Notes: generated by a model from the letters alone, not told the origin. Counted from the stretch's first letter, positions 34,857 to 45,044 are shown. The stretch is 64,000 bases of DNA from an uncultured Flavobacteriales bacterium (GCA_905479995.1 CAJQON010000037.1:1-64000); one strand, 5' to 3'. A program made the numbers and translations.

Positions 34857-37145
34857 ATGAGAAGTCTCCAACTAAAATGGTCTCCATATCTTTTTCAGAC
34901 TTTTCTCTGTTGTTACATTTTGCTGATGCCGTTTTTGCTTGATTATTTTTATGCTGTTGGCAATAGCAACAATTCTAATTTTAGTGCCAACCTTATTACC
35001 AAGCATTTTATTAAGGAAAGTGTTGTAATTGTTGTTTTTGCGTATCTCATTTGTCTTCCTTTTTTGTTTACCAAAAAGAGTGTCCAAAAGAGTTACTTTC
35101 TCCTGCTTTTTGTTTCACTTTATTTGGCTTCAATTTTAGATTTTTTACACCTCTTGGTTTTTAAAGCTAAAGCAAATTCATCGTCTTATTATTCAATCTT
35201 TTCATCTAATCAAAATGAAACAATTGAGTTTATTACTGATTATGCAAGTCTTAATTTATTACTCGGAACAGCTGCTTTTGCAGTACTTCCTGTTGTTATT
35301 TACTGGTGTTTTAAAAAAGGATCATCTCCCCTTATTCAAAAAGTAATTTATTGGAGCGCTACAATGGTTTTTGGAATGGCTGCAGTTGTCTTTATCTCTA
35401 GAGTAGAAACGAAATCTATTAAAGCAATCTCCATTTATCAGTTCTATTTGAATTACACTGCTTATCAGCAAGAAATTAAGCAGCTAAATAATAATGAGAA
35501 AACACTGTCTCTTTTAAAAGTAACCCATCCTAAAATTGACAACAATGAAACTTATGTGATTGTTATTGGAGAATCGACCAGTAAATTCCACATGCAGCTC
35601 TACGGCTACCACCGAAATACTACTCCAGAATTGGTTAAACTTAAAAAAGAACTCACTGTTTTTAATGAAGCAAAAAGTGATCATGTTCATACCGTTGCTG
35701 CTATAAAAGACATGTTGCTACTTTCGGATAAAGAAGAAAAAATTACTCCTTATACGCTAATAGATTGTGCTAACAATGCAGGTTTTCAGACCTATTGGTT
35801 AAGCAACCAACATTATGTGGGAGAAAATGAAACGATTGTAAGTAGTATTGCAAAAAAGGCAAAAAAACAAGTTTTTATTAATGCTGCTGGAGGAAAAAAA
35901 TTGGACGGTGATTTGTTGCCAGAAATGGATAATATTTTAAACGATAAGCCTAAAAAGAAATTGATTTTTGTCCATTTAATGGGTACTCATCTCAATTATC
36001 ACGATAGATACCCAAGCAATTTCAACGTGTTTAATGCTTCAAATATTTCTCCTTTTGGTGAACATGCGGATAGCTACATCAATCAATATGACAATGCTAT
36101 TCTTTACAATGATTTTGTTGTTGCTCAGCTTATTCAGCAGCTAAAATCAACCAAAGGAATTAACGCTATGATTTATACTTCTGACCATGGCGATGAAGTG
36201 TATGATTTTAGAAATTTTCATGGCCATTCGCAATCCTTAGAATCGAAGTACATGAATAGTGTTCCATTTATTTTATGGACCAATGCGCCTTTTCAGCAAC
36301 TCCCGTCTAGCGAAATGTTAACTGCGAAAAACAATGTGGCGCTAAATTTTTCACTAGCAAATTTCAGCAATAGCATGCAAGGTCTTTTTAACTTAAAATC
36401 TCAGCTGTATGATTCTTCCAAAAGTATTTTTAGTGATGCATATGCTAATCAAGCTACTATAAACAATGCGCTTCCTATTCTTGAAATACCAGAAATGCCT
36501 GTTCAGTTTTCATCAAAAATATGGGTTCATCGCGTAAATAGTATTGAACGATTAAATAACATCCAAGATAAATTTGCTGGAATGGAGCTTGATGTTGTTT
36601 TTGAAAATGGAAAATTTGATGTGCGCCATCCTCCGGCTCAAACTTCAGGGCTTTCATTAGCTCAATTTTTATCGAATGTTAAGAATATTCAATCCCATTA
36701 TTTTTGGTTGGACTTAAAAAATTTAACGCAAAAAAATGAGCAAGCGGCAATTAAACGTTTAGATGAGCTCTCCAAAAAATTCAATGTAAAAGCACAATTA
36801 ATTGTTGAAACTCAACACTATAAATCGATACCAGCGCTTAATAAAAGTGGCTATTTTTCTTCTTATTACTTGCCTGACTTTTCCAATACAACTGAAAATG
36901 GATTGCAATTCCCCATTCAAATAGTCCGTAAAAGTATCATTGAAAACCAGCCGACATCAATTTCTCAAGACATTAATAATTATAAAGTGATGACTGAGCA
37001 TTTTAAGAATCAGCACAAGTTAATTTGGGCGCTCAATTTAAATTGGAACGATCCAAAAACGCATCAACGAATAGAGCAATTGCTTCAAAACGACTCTACC
37101 ATAAAAGTATGTTTAGTTAATTTTGAAACAGATGGAAGGAAGTAA
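34857..37145 (+). CDS. Phosphoethanolamine transferase-like sulfatase fused to a GDPD/FAM151-like domain
   Basis: 762 aa. Five N-terminal membrane helices, then a periplasmic alkaline-phosphatase/sulfatase domain of the EptA/CptA type: VIGESTSKFHMQLYGYHRNTTPE with nucleophile Thr241, and metal ligands in TSDHGDE (Asp443, His444) and HGHS. This part should transfer phosphoethanolamine to LPS or a core sugar. From about residue 553 a second domain begins: WVHRVNS (His558), GMELDVVF, VRHPP (His591), YFWLDLKN (Asp619), the pattern of glycerophosphodiesterase TIM barrels as in FAM151/menorin. The combination is unusual. It is divergent from the met operon and converges with dnaG. Confidence 0.82.
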   Translation: MRSLQLKWSPYLFQTFLCCYILLMPFLLDYFYAVGNSNNSNFSANLITKHFIKESVVIVVFAYLICLPFLFTKKSVQKSYFLLLFVSLYLASILDFLHLLVFKAKANSSSYYSIFSSNQNETIEFITDYASLNLLLGTAAFAVLPVVIYWCFKKGSSPLIQKVIYWSATMVFGMAAVVFISRVETKSIKAISIYQFYLNYTAYQQEIKQLNNNEKTLSLLKVTHPKIDNNETYVIVIGESTSKFHMQLYGYHRNTTPELVKLKKELTVFNEAKSDHVHTVAAIKDMLLLSDKEEKITPYTLIDCANNAGFQTYWLSNQHYVGENETIVSSIAKKAKKQVFINAAGGKKLDGDLLPEMDNILNDKPKKKLIFVHLMGTHLNYHDRYPSNFNVFNASNISPFGEHADSYINQYDNAILYNDFVVAQLIQQLKSTKGINAMIYTSDHGDEVYDFRNFHGHSQSLESKYMNSVPFILWTNAPFQQLPSSEMLTAKNNVALNFSLANFSNSMQGLFNLKSQLYDSSKSIFSDAYANQATINNALPILEIPEMPVQFSSKIWVHRVNSIERLNNIQDKFAGMELDVVFENGKFDVRHPPAQTSGLSLAQFLSNVKNIQSHYFWLDLKNLTQKNEQAAIKRLDELSKKFNVKAQLIVETQHYKSIPALNKSGYFSSYYLPDFSNTTENGLQFPIQIVRKSIIENQPTSISQDINNYKVMTEHFKNQHKLIWALNLNWNDPKTHQRIEQLLQNDSTIKVCLVNFETDGRK

Positions 37146-37146
37146 A

Positions 37147-39105
37147 TTACCTTAGAATAATGATGCCTCTTTTAGCCGCCAATTGAGTTTTAACTTCTAA
37201 CCATTTTGCTTGCTCTTTCATTAAGGTTACCATTTCTTCGTAGGGCATACTGGCCTTTAATTTTTCTTGATTGTCTACAATCAATCGTTCCAGTTTGCTC
37301 AATTTAAATGCATACACTGTATTAAAAACGCCTTTCTGCAACAACTCCTCTTCTCTGGTTACAAAAATTTTGTGAGTGGCCCAATTGGGACTTAACTCAT
37401 ATTTATCAGTAAGTACATCAATCACAAATTGACTGATGTTCTTATCGGTATGATTTACAAAATCGTGGTGGGTTGGTAATTTTTGTTGCTCTAAATATTC
37501 ACTGTAAATCTCAAATATTTGCTGATATAAATTATTTTCAAATGCTAACTCATCGCCCTTAATACTCGAAACGATGTAAAGTGCTACCGCAACTTCTTGC
37601 AATATTGGTTCTGAAGTTGATGGATCTATCGTTTCTACCTCAATCGATTTATCTCCAAAGCTAATTAACAACCTTAAAATATCTCTTTCCCAATGACTTA
37701 ATTCAGTGTTTGTTTCCTGCTGCTGTTGTGTTTCTTGAGGGCCATCTATGTCATAAAAATCAGGAAATTCTTCTGGTTCCGAATTCGAAACTTTTTTAGT
37801 GACATTTTTTCGGAGAATTTTGTTGGTTTCGTTAATTAAAGCTTGCTCTGAAATATCCAGTAAACTACTACACTCTTTAGTGTAAACAGATCTTTTTATT
37901 TGATCTGGAATAATGGCAATACTCTCTACAATTTCCTTAATTAACTCTGCTTTTTTTATTGGATCGTTTCCTACTTCTTTTATTAAAATAGAAGTTTTAA
38001 ATCGAATAAAATCTTGTGCATTTTCTGTAATGTAAGTCTTTAATTCTTCAGTAGTATGGGCCTTGGCATAAGAATCTGGATCTTCTCCTTCAGGAAATAG
38101 CACCACCCTTACGTTCATCCCTTCCTTTAAAATCATGTCAATTCCTCTAAACGAAGCTTTTAATCCTGCTGCATCTCCATCATACAAAATGGTAATGTTT
38201 GGAGTAAATCGACTGATTAACCTAATTTGACCTTCAGTAAGTGAAGTTCCCGATGAGGAAACTACATTTTCTACACCAGCCTGATACATCGAAATTACAT
38301 CTGTATAACCTTCTACAAGGTAACAGATGTTTTCTTGAGTAATCATTTTCTTAGCATAGTAAATACCGTAAAGCACTTTACTCTTGCTATATATTTCGGA
38401 CTCTGGTGAATTGAGGTATTTGGCTGCTTTATCGTCTTTTTTAAGGATTCTTCCGCCAAAACCTAATACTCTCCCCGAAAGGTTATGTATCGGAAACATA
38501 ACCCTTCCTTTAAAACGGTCAAATTTCTTCTCTCCCTTTACAATAGACAATCCCGACTGATTGAGGTATTTTAACTGATAGCCTTCTTTTTCTGCAGCAT
38601 CTGTAAATGCCGTCCACTCATTAGGGTTATACCCCAGCTGAAATTTTTCAATGATGTCTTCTCTAAAACCTCGCTCTAAAAAGTAGCTTAATGCAATTGC
38701 TTTTCCTTCATCGGTTTCTGTAAGTTGCTTTTTAAAGTAATTGGCAGCATAATTCGATACAATGTATAAACTCTCTCGCTCGTTTGCTGCTTCTTTTTGC
38801 TCATCCGACTGCTCCTCTTCTTCTACTTCAATGTTAAATTTATTGGCCAAAAATCGTAAGGCTTCTGGATACGAGTAGTGCTCGTGTTCCATAATAAAGT
38901 TGACAGAATTACCGGCTTTACCACAACCAAAACACTTGTAAATTCCTTTGGCAGGAGAAACTGTAAATGAAGGTGATTTTTCGTTGTGAAAAGGACAGTT
39001 TCCTAAAAAATTAGCTCCCCTCTTTTTTAACGGAACAAACTCTCCCACAACATCTTCAATAATTGCTGCTTCAAATATTTCGTCTATGGTTTGCTTTGGT
39101 ATCAA
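37147..39105 (-). CDS. dnaG: DNA primase
   Basis: 652 aa. CHC2 zinc finger with Cys37, His40, Cys58 and Cys61 (CPFHNEKSPSFTVS...YKCFGC), catalytic core FPIHNLSGRVLGFGGR, Toprim EGYTDVISMYQAG and ILYDGDAAG, and a C-terminal helicase-binding region. It makes RNA primers for replication. The start codon is TTG at 39105: a stop lies directly before it in frame, and this start gives the family N-terminus MIPKQTIDEIFE. The stop of the upstream lipoprotein gene abuts it. Confidence 0.97.
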   Translation of the reverse strand: MIPKQTIDEIFEAAIIEDVVGEFVPLKKRGANFLGNCPFHNEKSPSFTVSPAKGIYKCFGCGKAGNSVNFIMEHEHYSYPEALRFLANKFNIEVEEEEQSDEQKEAANERESLYIVSNYAANYFKKQLTETDEGKAIALSYFLERGFREDIIEKFQLGYNPNEWTAFTDAAEKEGYQLKYLNQSGLSIVKGEKKFDRFKGRVMFPIHNLSGRVLGFGGRILKKDDKAAKYLNSPESEIYSKSKVLYGIYYAKKMITQENICYLVEGYTDVISMYQAGVENVVSSSGTSLTEGQIRLISRFTPNITILYDGDAAGLKASFRGIDMILKEGMNVRVVLFPEGEDPDSYAKAHTTEELKTYITENAQDFIRFKTSILIKEVGNDPIKKAELIKEIVESIAIIPDQIKRSVYTKECSSLLDISEQALINETNKILRKNVTKKVSNSEPEEFPDFYDIDGPQETQQQQETNTELSHWERDILRLLISFGDKSIEVETIDPSTSEPILQEVAVALYIVSSIKGDELAFENNLYQQIFEIYSEYLEQQKLPTHHDFVNHTDKNISQFVIDVLTDKYELSPNWATHKIFVTREEELLQKGVFNTVYAFKLSKLERLIVDNQEKLKASMPYEEMVTLMKEQAKWLEVKTQLAAKRGIIILR

Positions 39106-39534
39106 TTAGTAGTCTTTTTCTTTGGTTAACTGACCTGCTTCATTGTAAAATTTCCAATGCCCAGATGGTTTTCCATTTTCATAAAAACCTTCATACATTA
39201 ATTTCTCTCCAGGATAGTAAACATTGATCGCCCCAGTACTTTCTCCATTTTTAAAAATCCCAACACTTTGTAGCTCTCCTGTTTCAAAATAAGCCTTCCA
39301 TTCTCCATCTCGCAATTCGTTTAGGAACTTTCCACCCATTTTATATTGGCCATTGTCATGATAGTATTTTTCTTCTACCAAAACTTCTTTCTCACCTACC
39401 AATTCATAATAGCTCACTTTTTTGTTCGATCCGTTGGGATGCTTCACCTCAATTTTTTCAATTATTTCAGTTCCACATGCAAAAAGGCACAATACAATAA
39501 ATAGAAACAACAGTGATTTAAGTCCTTTCATCAT
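39106..39534 (-). CDS. MORN-repeat lipoprotein (YwqK-like)
   Basis: 142 aa lipoprotein with signal ending LCLFAC (Cys20). The mature part has about four MORN-type repeats (KFLNELRDGEWKAYFETGEL, GFYENGKPSGHWKFYNEAGQL). Such repeats are often labelled YwqK antitoxin, but no toxin is present and a surface role is more likely. It overlaps the upstream polyprenyl synthase gene by 4 bases and abuts dnaG. Confidence 0.85.
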   Translation of the reverse strand: MMKGLKSLLFLFIVLCLFACGTEIIEKIEVKHPNGSNKKVSYYELVGEKEVLVEEKYYHDNGQYKMGGKFLNELRDGEWKAYFETGELQSVGIFKNGESTGAINVYYPGEKLMYEGFYENGKPSGHWKFYNEAGQLTKEKDY

Positions 39535-40508
39535 TTTTTTCTTTCAGTAGTATAAATCACCAACTCAGCTAAGGCTTTATTGGCATCATTTTGTTCAAAT
39601 TCCTTTAATATATCCAACGCTTTATCTTTATAAGAAAGCATTGCATTTTGTGCATAAGTCAAGCCTCCACTTTTTATCACAAAATCAATAACCTCTTGCA
39701 CTTTTTTCTTATCTTCATTGTGCTTTTTCACAATTTTTATCATTCGTTTTTTGTCTGAATTACTCGCTTTATTTAACGCGTAAATTAGAGGTAAAGTCAT
39801 TTTTTTCTCCTTAATATCTATTCCTGTAGGTTTCCCTATGGTTTCTCCATCACTTCCATAATCAAACAAATCGTCTTTAATCTGAAAAGCAATACCGGTA
39901 TATTCTCCAAACAAACGCATTTTTTCAACCTCCATTTTATTTGAGTTTGTTGAACTACTCCCTGCAGCACAACAAGCCGCAATTAAGGTGGCTGTTTTTT
40001 GTCTAATAATGTCGTAATAAACCTCTTCTGTAATGTCTAGTTTTCGGGCTTTCTCTATCTGTAACAACTCCCCTTCACTCATTTCTCTAACAGAATTAGA
40101 CATGATTTTAAGGAGGTTATACTCTTCATTTTCAACTGCCAAAAGCAAGCCTTTCGAGAGTAAATAATCTCCTACTAAAACAGCAATTTTGTTTTTCCAA
40201 ATGGCATTTATACTCCAAAAACCTCTGCGTTTATTGGCATCATCTACCACATCATCGTGCACCAAAGTAGCCGTGTGCAACAACTCTATCATAGCTGCAG
40301 CTCTATAAGTAGAATCTGTTGTTTTGCCAAAAACTTTAGCCGTTAAGAAAACAAACATTGGACGCATTTGCTTGCCTTTTCGTTTAATAATGTAATGCAT
40401 TATTTTATCAAGCAGCGAAACTCTACTTTTCATTGAAGCACGAAAACGAGGCTCAAACTCCTTAATTTCTTGCTCAATAGGTTTTTTTATTTGATCCAGC
40501 TTACTCAT
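39531..40508 (-). CDS. ispB: Polyprenyl diphosphate synthase (octaprenyl-type)
   Basis: 325 aa trans-prenyltransferase. First Asp-rich motif in ATLVHDDVVDDANKRRG, second in AFQIKDDLFDYGSDG, plus GKQMRPMFVFLTA for the diphosphate. It makes the long isoprenoid tail of menaquinone. The exact chain length cannot be read by eye, so the symbol is tentative. First gene of the ispB-lipoprotein-dnaG operon. Confidence 0.92.
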   Translation of the reverse strand: MSKLDQIKKPIEQEIKEFEPRFRASMKSRVSLLDKIMHYIIKRKGKQMRPMFVFLTAKVFGKTTDSTYRAAAMIELLHTATLVHDDVVDDANKRRGFWSINAIWKNKIAVLVGDYLLSKGLLLAVENEEYNLLKIMSNSVREMSEGELLQIEKARKLDITEEVYYDIIRQKTATLIAACCAAGSSSTNSNKMEVEKMRLFGEYTGIAFQIKDDLFDYGSDGETIGKPTGIDIKEKKMTLPLIYALNKASNSDKKRMIKIVKKHNEDKKKVQEVIDFVIKSGGLTYAQNAMLSYKDKALDILKEFEQNDANKALAELVIYTTERKK

Positions 40509-40654
40509 TCCGAAATCAAAGTTAGTAAAAGGTAGTAGAACTAATAATCAATTTTAAGAATAAACTTATTGTAATGATTTGTATAAAATCATTTTGCCCT
40601 AAATATTTCTTTTACTTTATTACTTTTGACAATTGTAGTTTAATCTTTTTTGAA

Positions 40655-41002
40655 ATGAAAAAAACATACCACCTCTCCACGTGTTCAACCTGTTCAAGAA
40701 TTATTAAAGAACTTGGTTTAGACGATTCTTTTGAATTTCAAGACATTAAATCCAACAAAATTAATCTTGAACAATTGGATGAAATGGCAAGAATGAGTGG
40801 TTCTTACGAAAGTTTATTTAGTAGAAAAGCCATGAAATATAAATCCATGGGGTTAAAAGAAAAAAAGCTAAATGAAAATGATTATAAAAATTTAATCCTA
40901 GAGGAATATACCTTTTTAAAGCGTCCAGTAATTATTCTAAATGACAAAATTTTTGTTGGAAATGCCAAGAAAACAATTCTAGAAGTAGCCAATAATTTAT
41001 GA
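40655..41002 (+). CDS. ArsC/Spx-family protein
   Basis: 115 aa from the ATG at 40655, which gives the family start MKKTYHLSTCSTCSRIIKELG; the open frame upstream (from 40574) is not family-like. Thioredoxin-like fold with a CxxC redox pair in STCSTCSR and the cis-Pro region FLKRPVIILNDKIFVGNAK. Arsenate reductases use one Cys here; Spx-type regulators use CxxC. Function as a thiol-redox enzyme is likely, but no ars genes are near. Its stop overlaps the start of the next gene. Confidence 0.85.
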   Translation: MKKTYHLSTCSTCSRIIKELGLDDSFEFQDIKSNKINLEQLDEMARMSGSYESLFSRKAMKYKSMGLKEKKLNENDYKNLILEEYTFLKRPVIILNDKIFVGNAKKTILEVANNL

Positions 41003-41889
41003 CCTCCAACTTTAAAGCGCACATGGCTCTTTTGGGAGCCAACATTATTTATGGATTAAACTACTCTATTGCTAAAGATGTAATGCCTAACTACATTCAA
41101 CCTTTTGGGTTTATTTTTTGTAGAGTAATTGGGGCTTTAGGTTTGTTTTGGTTGGTGCATTCTTTTCGGTATGAAAAAGTAGAAAAGAAAGACTTTTTAT
41201 TATTAGCAGTTTGCGGACTTTTTGGCGTTGCTGCCAATCAACTTATGTTTTTTTATGGGCTTAATTTAACTACACCTATAAATGCCGGAATAATAATGAC
41301 CTCAAATCCTATTTTGGTTTTAGTTGCTTCAGCCATTATTCTTAAAAACAAAATCACCAAAACCAAAGTAGCTGGAATATTTTTAGGAATAACAGGCGCA
41401 TTACTCTTACTTTTATTTAAAACCGATTTTTCTTTTGGTTCAGATACGCTAACAGGTGATTTGTTTATCTTTTTAAATGCTCTATCCTACGGAATATACT
41501 TGGTTGTTGCCGTACCATTAATGAAAAAGTACCAGCCCATTACTGTTATTAAATGGGTTTTTACTTTTGGCTTTATTCTCGTTCTCCCTTTTGGATACGA
41601 GGAATTTACTCAAATTGACTGGAGTACTTTTACATTTGACATTTGGGGAAAATTTGCTTTTGTAATTATTGGAACCACCTTTTTAGCCTATTTATTTAAT
41701 ATTTATGGGCTCCAAAAATTGAGCCCTTCGGTTGTATCAACATATATTTACCTCCAACCACTTTTAGCAACAGTGTTTGCTATTTTAGCAGAAAAAGACT
41801 CGTTAGATTGGATAAAAATAGTTGCTGCACTATTCATTTTTAGTGGAGTATATCTAGTAAGTAAAACAAAAGCGCTAAAAACTCCCTAG
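40999..41889 (+). CDS. EamA/DMT-family transporter
   Basis: 296 aa with ten predicted membrane helices in two EamA repeats (repeat 1 about 6-137, with GVAANQLMFFYGLNLT; repeat 2 about 150-290, with AYLFNIYGLQKLSPSVVSTY). A probable exporter of metabolites or amino acids; substrate unknown. Its ATG overlaps the stop of the ArsC-like gene by four bases, so both are co-translated. Confidence 0.92.
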   Translation: MTSNFKAHMALLGANIIYGLNYSIAKDVMPNYIQPFGFIFCRVIGALGLFWLVHSFRYEKVEKKDFLLLAVCGLFGVAANQLMFFYGLNLTTPINAGIIMTSNPILVLVASAIILKNKITKTKVAGIFLGITGALLLLLFKTDFSFGSDTLTGDLFIFLNALSYGIYLVVAVPLMKKYQPITVIKWVFTFGFILVLPFGYEEFTQIDWSTFTFDIWGKFAFVIIGTTFLAYLFNIYGLQKLSPSVVSTYIYLQPLLATVFAILAEKDSLDWIKIVAALFIFSGVYLVSKTKALKTP

Positions 41890-41923
41890 GATTGTTAAAT
41901 TTGTATTCAAACTTATTTTACAC

Positions 41924-42799
41924 ATGATAAAATCAATGACTGGCTATGGCAAAGCCACTGGAGAAATAAACAACAAAAAGATTTCGGTTGAAGTAAAATC
42001 TTTGAACAGTAAACAAGCCGACATTAATGTTAGAATGCCTTCTTTTTATAAAGAAAAAGAACTGCCGCTTAGATCTTACCTTAGTAAAGAATTGGGTAGA
42101 GGAAAAATAGAATTAAACCTTTACGTTGAGTTACTTGGAGGTCAAACAACCTTAAGTTTAAACAACGATTTATTTAAAAAATATTACAGCGAGTTGTCTT
42201 CCATTGCAGAAGAATTGGGCGAAAAAGACAATACCAACTTTATGTCTATCATTACCAAAATGCCAGACGTATTAAAATCGGAAAGAGAAGAGTTGGATGA
42301 AAATGAGTGGGTTGAAATAGACAAGGTAATTAAAACAGCTGTTGCCAACTTAACCGAATTTAGAATTACCGAAGGAACATCATTGGCCAATGAGTTGAAT
42401 TTGCGAAATACCAATATTTCAACTTTACTAAAAGAGGTAGAGCAATATGAGGGTGCTCGAATGGCAACCATTAAAGAAAGAATTAAAAACAATTTAAATG
42501 AAGCCGTTGGTGAAAACAATGTAAATAAAGATAGGTTTGAACAAGAACTCATTTACTACATTGAAAAATTTGACATCACGGAAGAAAAAACAAGACTAAC
42601 ACAGCATTGTACTTTCTTTACAGAAACAGCAAATTCTAATAACTCAGAAGGAAAAAAATTAGGCTTTATTGCCCAAGAAATGGGACGAGAAATAAACACA
42701 CTCGGATCTAAAGCCAACAATGTAGATTTGCAAAAAATTGTAGTGCAAATGAAAGATGAGTTAGAAAAAATTAAAGAACAAGTATTAAATATATTATAA
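41924..42799 (+). CDS. YicC-family endoribonuclease
   Basis: 291 aa of the YicC/YloC family: N-terminal MIKSMTGYGKATGEINNKKISVEVKSLNSKQADINVRMP and C-terminal LGFIAQEMGREINTLGSKANNVDLQKIVVQMKDELEKIKEQ, both near-invariant. Family members are hexameric RNases acting on small RNAs or structured RNA. It lies directly before gmk, the usual neighbour. Confidence 0.94.
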   Translation: MIKSMTGYGKATGEINNKKISVEVKSLNSKQADINVRMPSFYKEKELPLRSYLSKELGRGKIELNLYVELLGGQTTLSLNNDLFKKYYSELSSIAEELGEKDNTNFMSIITKMPDVLKSEREELDENEWVEIDKVIKTAVANLTEFRITEGTSLANELNLRNTNISTLLKEVEQYEGARMATIKERIKNNLNEAVGENNVNKDRFEQELIYYIEKFDITEEKTRLTQHCTFFTETANSNNSEGKKLGFIAQEMGREINTLGSKANNVDLQKIVVQMKDELEKIKEQVLNIL

Positions 42800-42802
42800 A
42801 TC

Positions 42803-43369
42803 ATGGAAGGAAAGTGTATTATTTTATGTGCACCGTCAGGGTCAGGAAAGACATCTATCACCAAATTTTTATTGGGTCAAGATTTGGGGTTGGAATTTTC
42901 AATTTCGGCTTGCAACAGAGAAAAGAGGGGAAATGAAACAAATGGGGTAGATTACCATTTTTTTAATACCGAAGATTTTAAACTTAGAATTGATAATGAT
43001 GAATTTGTAGAATGGGAAGAAGTTTACAAAGACAATTATTACGGCACGCTTAAAACCGAAATAAACAGAATTTGGAATGTTGGTCATAATGTAATTTTTG
43101 ATGTTGATGTAGAGGGTGGCTTAAGTTTAACCAAACATTTTGGAGAAAAAGCAATGGCTATTTTCATAAAACCGCCATCAGTTGCCGCATTAGAAGAAAG
43201 ATTGAGAGGAAGAGGCACCGAGGATGAAGAAAAAATTCAAAAGCGATTGGCTAAAGCCGAAAAGGAATTGGATTATGCCAAATGGTTTGACAACATTATT
43301 GTAAATGATGATTTAGAAACCGCTCAACAAGAAGTTTTAACCATTGTGAAATCCTTTTTAAGAAAGTAA
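42803..43369 (+). CDS. gmk: Guanylate kinase
   Basis: 188 aa. P-loop CAPSGSGKTSITKFLL, GMP-binding NREKRGNETNGVDYHF and EWEEVYKDNYYGT, and the lid region RLRGRGTEDEEKIQKRL. Phosphorylates GMP to GDP. Follows yicC by three bases and precedes nadD by three bases, so the three genes form one operon. Confidence 0.97.
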   Translation: MEGKCIILCAPSGSGKTSITKFLLGQDLGLEFSISACNREKRGNETNGVDYHFFNTEDFKLRIDNDEFVEWEEVYKDNYYGTLKTEINRIWNVGHNVIFDVDVEGGLSLTKHFGEKAMAIFIKPPSVAALEERLRGRGTEDEEKIQKRLAKAEKELDYAKWFDNIIVNDDLETAQQEVLTIVKSFLRK

Positions 43370-43372
43370 CTC

Positions 43373-43972
43373 ATGAAGATAGGCCTGTATTTTGGCACAT
43401 ACAATCCCATTCATGTTGGCCATTTAATTATAGCCAATCACCTCGTAAATTATACTGAGTTAGATCAAGTTTGGCTTGTCGTTTCTCCTCAAAACCCACT
43501 TAAAAACAAGGCTTCTTTACTAGATGATATTCATCGACTAGCACTGGTAAGAATTGCGGTAGAAGGAAACAACAACTTAAAAGCATCCAATATTGAATTC
43601 GATTTACCAACTCCTTCTTACACTGCAACCACATTAGCCTACATTCAAGAAAAACACCCCAATGAAGAATTCTCTTTAATAATGGGTGAAGACAATTTAA
43701 GGACTTTTCACAAATGGAAAAACCATGAAGAAATCATAAACAACCACAAAATATTTGTTTATCCTAGAGCACTAACAGCACAAGAAAAAGAAGCTCCAGT
43801 AGCTCAGAATGAATTTAGAACACATCCTAATGTTACCTTATGTGATGCCCCAGTAATGAATGTTTCTTCGAGTTTTATAAGAGCGGCCATCAAATCATCT
43901 AAAGAAGTACAGTACTTATTAACGGCTCCCGTTTACCAGTACATCACAGAAATGCACTTTTACAAAAAGTAG
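43373..43972 (+). CDS. nadD: Nicotinate-nucleotide adenylyltransferase
   Basis: 199 aa nucleotidyltransferase. The GxYxPxHxGH motif reads GTYNPIHVGHLIIANHL, and the C-terminal SSSFIRAAIKSSKEVQYLL carries the second nucleotide motif. Makes deamido-NAD. Its last codons overlap the end of the convergent membrane-protein gene by 13 bases. Confidence 0.96.
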   Translation: MKIGLYFGTYNPIHVGHLIIANHLVNYTELDQVWLVVSPQNPLKNKASLLDDIHRLALVRIAVEGNNNLKASNIEFDLPTPSYTATTLAYIQEKHPNEEFSLIMGEDNLRTFHKWKNHEEIINNHKIFVYPRALTAQEKEAPVAQNEFRTHPNVTLCDAPVMNVSSSFIRAAIKSSKEVQYLLTAPVYQYITEMHFYKK

Positions 43973-44904
43973 CTTAAACTTAAAACCACAACTAGCGCAG
44001 CAAAAATTAATTCAGCCAAAAAAACTTTTTTTAAGTGTTGGAAAAAGTTCGCCATAATAATCGACAAAGGAATCGACATCAATAGAAATGTAGCATAAAC
44101 ATCTCCTTGATTCAAGAACAAGGTTCCCGCACCAAAAACCAAGTAAATAAACACAGCTGCCAACATTCTTTTTACTTTAGTCACACTCTTTCCAGAAGTT
44201 TTCATAAAACTACTCAACCCTAACAAAAAGATGAATGCCAATAATAGCATCAATATCTTATTCATAACCGATAAATCCTCCAACCCTCCCACATAAATTC
44301 TCGAAGCATTAATCTCTAACATTAAAGTTGATAAATCATCGAAGACATAAACATAGGATACATAATAAAGCAACGGCAATATAAATCCGATAATAGAAAT
44401 AACAAAATCGCGCCACACAGGAGTATTAATGTAAATTAAAACAACCCAAACAAACAGAAAAAACAGGACATTAGGAAAATAAATAAGAGATGAAATACCC
44501 ACCAACAAACTCGCATTAAACAATAAGGTTAATTTGCTTCTTTCGCCACTAAGTTTTAACAACTGATCGAATGCTAACAATAATAATGCATTAGATAAAA
44601 CAATTTGATAAAATGATAGGTATAGAAAACTTACACAGTTTAATAGCGTTAGCACCAAACTAGGCAAGTAAGTATTTACTGCAAACAGCTTGTGCTCATT
44701 TATAATTCGATTTAAAAAGATAGACTGAAAAATAACCAAACCCATTCCTAAAAAAAGATCAACCCATTTATTGCCAACAGAAAAACTAATGTTCACATCA
44801 ATAGGAATCTCTCTAAAAAAAGATCCAAACCAAATTATTGCCAACAGTATTGCGGCAAGAGACATAACAAAGGGTTGATTTGATTTGAAAATTCGGATTA
44901 ACAT
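43960..44904 (-). CDS. Polytopic membrane protein (DUF6427-like)
   Basis: 314 aa from the ATG at 44904 (MLIRIFKSNQPF). The frame runs to a GTG at 44964, but the short start matches the typical N-terminus of this Bacteroidota membrane-protein group. About ten hydrophobic helices, no catalytic motif. Function unknown. Convergent with nadD and divergent from the small membrane protein at 45045; the family name is from memory and tentative. Confidence 0.7.
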   Translation of the reverse strand: MLIRIFKSNQPFVMSLAAILLAIIWFGSFFREIPIDVNISFSVGNKWVDLFLGMGLVIFQSIFLNRIINEHKLFAVNTYLPSLVLTLLNCVSFLYLSFYQIVLSNALLLLAFDQLLKLSGERSKLTLLFNASLLVGISSLIYFPNVLFFLFVWVVLIYINTPVWRDFVISIIGFILPLLYYVSYVYVFDDLSTLMLEINASRIYVGGLEDLSVMNKILMLLLAFIFLLGLSSFMKTSGKSVTKVKRMLAAVFIYLVFGAGTLFLNQGDVYATFLLMSIPLSIIMANFFQHLKKVFLAELIFAALVVVLSLSYFL

Positions 44905-45044
44905 AAAATGAAATACTAATAAGGACAAATATACAGTAATAAGAAGATTAGTACTCTGAAACACTTAGAACAAAAGTATTTTTTCAAGCAAACTTTTTGT
45001 TTATAGAAGATTAGTTTTACATTTGTTGTACAAAATTTAGAATT

